A stretch of DNA of 64,000 bases from Xanthomonas codiaei (GTDB taxonomy: Bacteria; Pseudomonadota; Gammaproteobacteria; Xanthomonadales; Xanthomonadaceae): contig NZ_MDEC01000002.1 of NCBI RefSeq assembly GCF_002939785.1, positions 124,001-188,000 of the forward strand, read 5' to 3'. The notes beneath the pieces are model-generated. The model had not been told where the DNA came from. It searched no databases and worked only from the letters and a program-made list of their open reading frames with translations. Both the position numbers and the translations under genes were made by a program. Each line of letters opens with the position of its first letter. Position 1 is the first letter of the stretch. Positions 59,823 to 64,000 of the stretch are shown here, in pieces.

Positions 59823-60221
59823 TCAGTGCGGCGCGGGCAACGTGCGCGGCGGCGGTTCCGGGCGCAGCCACAGCCAGATCGCCACCACCGCCATGCTGCC
59901 GATCGACAGGCACTTCACCCACAGCACCGGCACGCACCACAGCATGATGCCGGCACACACGGTCATGGTCAGCGTGGCCATCCACTTGGCCTTGCGGCTC
60001 ACCGCCCGATAGGTCTGCCATTCCACGATGGCCGGGCCGAAACGCGGATGCGAGAGCAGCCAGCGATGCAGGCGTTCGGACCCGCGCGAGGCGGCCCAGG
60101 CCGAGATCAGGATGAACACGGTGGTCGGCAAGCCAGGCACGAAGATTCCGACAATGCCGGTCGCCAGGCTGGCATACGCCAGCAACCACCAGGCCCAGCG
60201 GAATCGGTTCGGTCGCGTCAT
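59823..60221 (-). CDS. YbaN-like (DUF454) inner-membrane protein
   Basis: A 132-residue protein with two or three membrane segments and the DUF454 pattern: YASLATGIVGIFVPGLPTTV, ASRGSERLHRWLLSHPRFGP and VSRKAKWMATLTMTV. The function of the family is unknown. Start 60221 (MTRPNRF) gives the usual length. The 162-base gap before the next gene holds repeat fragments. Confidence 0.88.
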   Translation of the reverse strand: MTRPNRFRWAWWLLAYASLATGIVGIFVPGLPTTVFILISAWAASRGSERLHRWLLSHPRFGPAIVEWQTYRAVSRKAKWMATLTMTVCAGIMLWCVPVLWVKCLSIGSMAVVAIWLWLRPEPPPRTLPAPH

Positions 60222-60348
60222 GGGCAAATGATACGGCCAGCAGGCACCGAGATGGTCTGTGCATCCCCCTCCGCCCACCGTGCGAAGGAGCCCGAAGGGC
60301 GGATGAGGCGACGTCTGCAGGCAGGGATGGGAGACCTGCCCTTGCGAA

Positions 60349-60374
60349 TCCCCAATCCCAACTCCCGACTCCCA
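60349..60374. repeat. GGGATT-family repeat fragment
   Basis: CGAATCCCCAATCCCAACTC followed by CCGACTCCC, just beyond the stop of the oligopeptidase gene. A CCGAAGGGCGGATGAGG fragment of the other repeat family lies at 60290-60306. Confidence 0.6.
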
Positions 60375-60383
60375 GCCCTTGAG

Positions 60384-62480
60384 CTACTTCACCCCCAGCT
60401 GATCCAGCACGAAGGCATACGACTCGGCCAGCTCGCGGTAGCGCCGGAACCGGCCGGATTTGCCGCCGTGGCCGGCTTCCATGTTGATGCGGAACACAAT
60501 CGGATACTTGCCGGTGTTGTCGTCGCGCAGCCTGGCCACCCACTTGGCCGGCTCCCAGTACTGCACCTGCGAATCCCACAGGCCGGTACCGACCAACATC
60601 GCCGGATACGCCTGCTTGCGCACATTGTCGTACGGCGAGTACGACAGCATGTAGTCGTAATAGTCCTTGTTTTCCGGGTTGCCCCACTCGTCGTATTCGT
60701 TGGTGGTCAGCGGAATGCTGGCATCCAGCATGGTGGTCACCACATCCACGAACGGCACCTGCGCCACCAGCACGCGGTAGTCCTGCGGCGCCATGTTGGC
60801 CACCGCCCCCATCAGCAGGCCGCCGGCGCTGCCGCCGGACGCCGCCACGCGGTCCTTGGAGGCATACCCCTGCGCCACCAGGCCGCGGGTGACATCGATG
60901 AAATCGTTGAAGGTGTTCTTCTTTTGCAGCAGCTTGCCGTCGTCGTACCACTGGCGGCCCATTTCCTGGCCGCCGCGGATGTGCGCGATGGCGTACACCA
61001 CGCCGCGGTCAAGCAGGCTGACGGCGGGCAGGTTGAACGCCGGATCCATCGACATGCCGTAGCTGCCGTAGGCGTACTGGAACAGCGCCGCCGAGCCATC
61101 CTTCTTGAAGCCCTGCCTGTACACCAGCGACACCGGCACCTTGACCCCGTCGCGCGCGGTCACCCACACCCGCTCGGTGACGTACTTGGCGGGGTCGTAG
61201 CCGATCACCGGCTGCTGCTTGAGCAGCTTGCGCTCGCCGGTCTGGGTATTGAGTTCGTACGTGGTGGCGGGCGTGGTCAGCGAGGTGTAGCTGTAGCGCA
61301 GCCACGGCGTGTCCGGCTCGGCGTTGACCGACAGCCCCATCGAATAGGCCGGCTCATCGGCCTTGACGTACTCGTGGCTGCCATCGCGCTTGAGCAGACG
61401 CACGCGCTCCAGCCCGCCGGAGCGTTCTTCGATGGCGGTGAATCCGTCGAACAGTTCGAAGTTCTCGATGTACACGCCATCGTCGTGCGCGACCCAATCG
61501 GTCCACTGCGTGCGCGTGGTCGCATCAGTCGGCGCGGTCACCAGCTTGAAGTTCTTGGCGCCGTCGGCATTGGTGCGGATCACCCAGCGGCCATCGAAAT
61601 GGTCGGCGTGGTATTCCACGTCGCGCTCGCGCTTGGCCAATACCTTGAACGTGTCCGGCTTGTCGGCGGAGGTATAACGGGTCTCCGAGGACACCGTGCT
61701 TTCCACGCCGATGGTGATGTACTTGTCGTCGCGGGTGCGCCCCACGCCCATGTAGAAACTGTCGTCCTTCTCTTCGTAGACCAGCACGTCGTCCTTGGCA
61801 GGCGTGCCGAGCACGTGCTTTTTCACGCGCACGGTGAGCAGCGTTTCCGGATCGTTTTCGACATAGAACAGCGTCTTGTTGTCGTCGGCCCAGACCATGT
61901 TCGGAGACACGCCTTCGACCGTGTCGGGATAGAGTTCGCCGGTCTCCAGGTTCTTGAAACGGATCGTGTACTGGCGGCGGCCGATCGCATCGTCGGCCCA
62001 GGCCAGGATGCGGTTGTCCTGACTGACCTCCGCCTCGCCGACGCTGAAATACCCCTTGCCCTGCGCCATCTGGTTGACGTCCAGTAGGATCTCCTCCGGC
62101 GCCTCCATGCTGCCCTTGCGACGCGCCTGGATCGGATAGTCCTTGCCGGCTTCGAAGCGGGTGTAATACCAATAGCCGCGCTGCCGGTATGGCACGCTGG
62201 CGTCGTCCTGCTTGATACGTCCCACGATCTCGGTGTAGAGCGTGTCCTCCAGCGGTTTGAGCGGCGCCATCACCGTGTCGGTGTAGGCGTTCTCGGCATT
62301 GAGATAGGCCAGCATCGCCTTGTCTTGCCGCTTGTCGTCGCGCAGCCAGTAGTAGTCGTCATTGCGCGTGGCACCGAACGGTGCCTTGACCACATGCGGA
62401 TGCCTGGCGACGTCCGGCGGTGTTGGGAGAGCGGCAAGTGCGGGGGTGGCGGATGTGGTCATCAGGCTGGCGATCAACAA
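60384..62480 (-). CDS. prolyl oligopeptidase-family (S9A, oligopeptidase B-like) serine peptidase
   Basis: A 698-residue peptidase. The N-terminal beta-propeller (about 30-430) shows DDYYWLRDDKRQDKAMLAYL. The hydrolase domain has the nucleophile in AASGGSAGGLLMGAVANM, Asp in VGTGLWDSQVQYWE and His in NMEAGHGGKSG, with IRGGQEMGRQWYDDG before them. Homologues cleave after basic or proline residues. The frame opens at a TTG (62480) or ATG (62462) within what looks like a signal peptide (IASLMTTSATPALA). A better ATG at 62499 encodes MKPVLTFV in another frame, so one extra base may have split the leader. As it stands the leader is truncated, and export may fail. Confidence 0.88.
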   Translation of the reverse strand: MLIASLMTTSATPALAALPTPPDVARHPHVVKAPFGATRNDDYYWLRDDKRQDKAMLAYLNAENAYTDTVMAPLKPLEDTLYTEIVGRIKQDDASVPYRQRGYWYYTRFEAGKDYPIQARRKGSMEAPEEILLDVNQMAQGKGYFSVGEAEVSQDNRILAWADDAIGRRQYTIRFKNLETGELYPDTVEGVSPNMVWADDNKTLFYVENDPETLLTVRVKKHVLGTPAKDDVLVYEEKDDSFYMGVGRTRDDKYITIGVESTVSSETRYTSADKPDTFKVLAKRERDVEYHADHFDGRWVIRTNADGAKNFKLVTAPTDATTRTQWTDWVAHDDGVYIENFELFDGFTAIEERSGGLERVRLLKRDGSHEYVKADEPAYSMGLSVNAEPDTPWLRYSYTSLTTPATTYELNTQTGERKLLKQQPVIGYDPAKYVTERVWVTARDGVKVPVSLVYRQGFKKDGSAALFQYAYGSYGMSMDPAFNLPAVSLLDRGVVYAIAHIRGGQEMGRQWYDDGKLLQKKNTFNDFIDVTRGLVAQGYASKDRVAASGGSAGGLLMGAVANMAPQDYRVLVAQVPFVDVVTTMLDASIPLTTNEYDEWGNPENKDYYDYMLSYSPYDNVRKQAYPAMLVGTGLWDSQVQYWEPAKWVARLRDDNTGKYPIVFRINMEAGHGGKSGRFRRYRELAESYAFVLDQLGVK

Positions 62481-62608
62481 AGGTCAGGACAGGCTTCATC
62501 AGATTGGGGTCCGTTGGATGAACGCAATGCCATCCCAGCGCCCGAGTGTGGAAGAGCCCGTCGCCGAGCGTCATGTGTCCTAGGCCATGCTGGTCTATCA
62601 TCTTCGTA

Positions 62609-63793
62609 ATGGATTCCACGCTTCCGCTCCCCAGCGGCTATAGCCGCCGCAGCCAGGACATCGCCCCGTTCCATGTCATGTCGCTGCTGGCGCGCGCCAA
62701 TGCGCTGGAGCAGGCCGGGCACGATGTGATCCACCTGGAGATCGGCGAACCCGACTTCACCACCGCCGCGCCGATCGTGGCGGCCGGGCAAGCCGCACTG
62801 GCTGCCGGCCACACCCGCTATACCGCTGCGCGCGGGCTGCCTGCGCTGCGCGAGGCCATTGCCGGCTTCTATGCGCAGCGTTATGGCTGCAACGTCGATC
62901 CGGAGCGGATCCTGATCACCCCCGGTGGCTCCGGTGCGTTGCTGCTGGCCAGCAGCCTGCTGGTGGATCCTGGCAGGCACTGGCTACTGGCCGACCCCGG
63001 ATATCCATGCAACCGCCATTTCCTGCGCCTGGTCGAGGGCACCGCGCAGCTGGTACCGGTCGGGCCAGACAGCGATTACCAGCTGACCCCGGCACTGGTG
63101 GATGCAGGCTGGAACCCCGACAGCGTCGGCGCACTGGTCGCTTCGCCGGCCAATCCCACCGGCAGCGTGTTGTCGCGCGAACAACTGGGCGGGTTGTCCC
63201 ACGCGCTGCACGCCCACGGCGGGCATCTGGTCGTGGATGAGATCTATCACGGCCTGACCTATGGCCTGGACGCGCACAGCGTGCTGGAAGTGGACGACAG
63301 CGCCTTCGTGCTGAACAGTTTTTCCAAGTACTTCGGCATGACCGGTTGGCGGCTGGGCTGGCTGATCGCGCCGCCTGCGGCAGTCCCCGAGCTGGAAAAA
63401 CTGGCGCAGAACCTCTACATCAGCGCCTCCACGATCGCCCAGCACGCCGCACTGGCCTGTTTCACGCCCGAAAGCATCGCCATCTTCGAAGCACGCCGCG
63501 CCGAATTCCAGCAGCGCCGCGACTATCTGCTGCCGGCGCTGCGTGCGTTGGGTTTCAATATCGCCGTCGAACCGCAAGGCGCGTTCTACCTCTACGCCGA
63601 CATCAGCGCATTTTCGGACGATGCCCAGGCGTTCTGCGCGTATTTCCTGGAAACCGAACATGTCGCCTTTACCCCCGGCATCGACTTCGGCTTCCACCGC
63701 GCCAACCAGCATGTGCGTATCGCCTACACCCAAAGCCTGCCGCGGCTGGAACAGGCGGCAGCGCGGATTGCGCGTGGGTTGCGGCGTTTTTGA
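62609..63793 (+). CDS. class I/II pyridoxal-phosphate aminotransferase
   Basis: A 394-residue fold-type I aminotransferase. It has HLEIGEPDFTTAAPIV, the PLP phosphate site TPGGSGALLLASSLL, ASPANPTGS (substrate-binding Asn), VVDEIYHGLTYG and the Schiff-base Lys in NSFSKYFGMTGWRLGW. The C-terminal region (HVAFTPGIDFGFHRANQHVR) carries the carboxylate-binding Arg. Closest in style to aspartate/alanine-type transaminases, but the substrate cannot be fixed. It is divergent from the oligopeptidase gene with about 110-130 bases between. Confidence 0.92.
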   Translation: MDSTLPLPSGYSRRSQDIAPFHVMSLLARANALEQAGHDVIHLEIGEPDFTTAAPIVAAGQAALAAGHTRYTAARGLPALREAIAGFYAQRYGCNVDPERILITPGGSGALLLASSLLVDPGRHWLLADPGYPCNRHFLRLVEGTAQLVPVGPDSDYQLTPALVDAGWNPDSVGALVASPANPTGSVLSREQLGGLSHALHAHGGHLVVDEIYHGLTYGLDAHSVLEVDDSAFVLNSFSKYFGMTGWRLGWLIAPPAAVPELEKLAQNLYISASTIAQHAALACFTPESIAIFEARRAEFQQRRDYLLPALRALGFNIAVEPQGAFYLYADISAFSDDAQAFCAYFLETEHVAFTPGIDFGFHRANQHVRIAYTQSLPRLEQAAARIARGLRRF

Positions 63794-63924
63794 TCACACC
63801 AAATGCGAGTTGCGCTGCGCTTAGCCGCAGCATCGCTTACTGCAGGTGATGAAAGAGCAGCTGCCCCATGCTTCTGCGCTTGTACCGTTGCACTCAAGAA
63901 CAGCCAGGCCTGCGTGCGACCGCA

Positions 63925-63971
63925 CCCTCATCCGCCCTTCGGGCACCTTCTCCCGCAGGCGGGAGAAGGAC
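63925..63971. repeat. palindromic xanthomonad repeat
   Basis: ACCCTCATCCGCCCTTCGGG followed by CACCTTCTCCCGCAGGCGGG and AGAAGGA; nearly identical to 54127-54180. The rest of the last 200 bases shows no gene. Confidence 0.75.
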
Positions 63972-64000
63972 GAAGGCGGCAATGCGATGCAGATCGCCGA

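Noticed and set aside
59487-62087. A long plus-strand open frame (866 codons) opposite dapF, lptM, the DUF454 gene and the oligopeptidase
   Set aside because: Antisense to clear genes, composition biased to His/Arg/Val, and no start signal or domain.

Overview
The window is chromosomal DNA of a Xanthomonas species or very close relative (Xanthomonadaceae, Gammaproteobacteria). This is inferred from the high GC content, the gene order, xanthomonad-type products (LpxR, GH28 polygalacturonase, HslU/HslV) and two intergenic repeat families: GGGATTC/GGGATTG arrays, and CTCACCCC..CTCTCCCG / CTTCTCCC..GGGAGAAG palindromes. I see no rRNA, tRNA, CRISPR array, insertion sequence or prophage.

Layout. 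1-3243: end of a 6-phosphogluconate dehydrogenase gene and three envelope or secreted proteins. 3244-8011: a minus-strand operon joining NAD salvage (NMN adenylyltransferase-Nudix, nicotinamide phosphoribosyltransferase) to a radical SAM protein and a methyltransferase fused to a nucleotidyltransferase-like domain. 8204-13284: a secreted endonuclease/exonuclease/phosphatase-fold protein, a LysR regulator divergent from a TauE-type exporter, and the Prc protease. 13624-30658: lipA-lipB-ybeD, then a CsgG-like protein and LpxR, then dacA-rlpA-mltB, a polygalacturonase, and rodA-mrdA-mreD-mreC-mreB. Apart from LpxR these read on the minus strand, so transcription runs from mreB towards lipA. 30936-31868: a PfkB-family kinase, then three tandem 157-bp repeats.

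32625-43801 is an alcohol-oxidation island. A sigma-54 activator gene faces a six-gene minus-strand operon: PQQ dehydrogenase with the lanthanide-type Asp pair, substrate-binding/ankyrin lipoprotein, cytochrome c lipoprotein, beta-propeller lipoprotein, class III-like Zn alcohol dehydrogenase and TonB-dependent receptor. A good sigma-54 promoter and a 7-bp inverted repeat lie upstream of the first gene. I infer periplasmic alcohol oxidation feeding cytochrome c, with cytoplasmic handling of the aldehyde and receptor-driven uptake of a metal complex or other factor.

44486-53832: HAD phosphatase, two lipoproteins (one an M1 peptidase), a diguanylate cyclase, ubiE, an EmrB/EmrA-type efflux pair, an ElaA acetyltransferase and a cytosine deaminase. 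54726-59783: the conserved lptM-dapF-DUF484-xerC-hslV-hslU block. The right end has a YbaN-like membrane protein, a prolyl oligopeptidase-family gene with a broken-looking signal peptide, and a class I/II aminotransferase.

The points most worth a second look are the NAD-salvage/radical SAM/methyltransferase operon with two matching 5' hairpins (loop ACAGA), and the lipoprotein-based, apparently lanthanide-type PQQ cluster with its sigma-54 control region.
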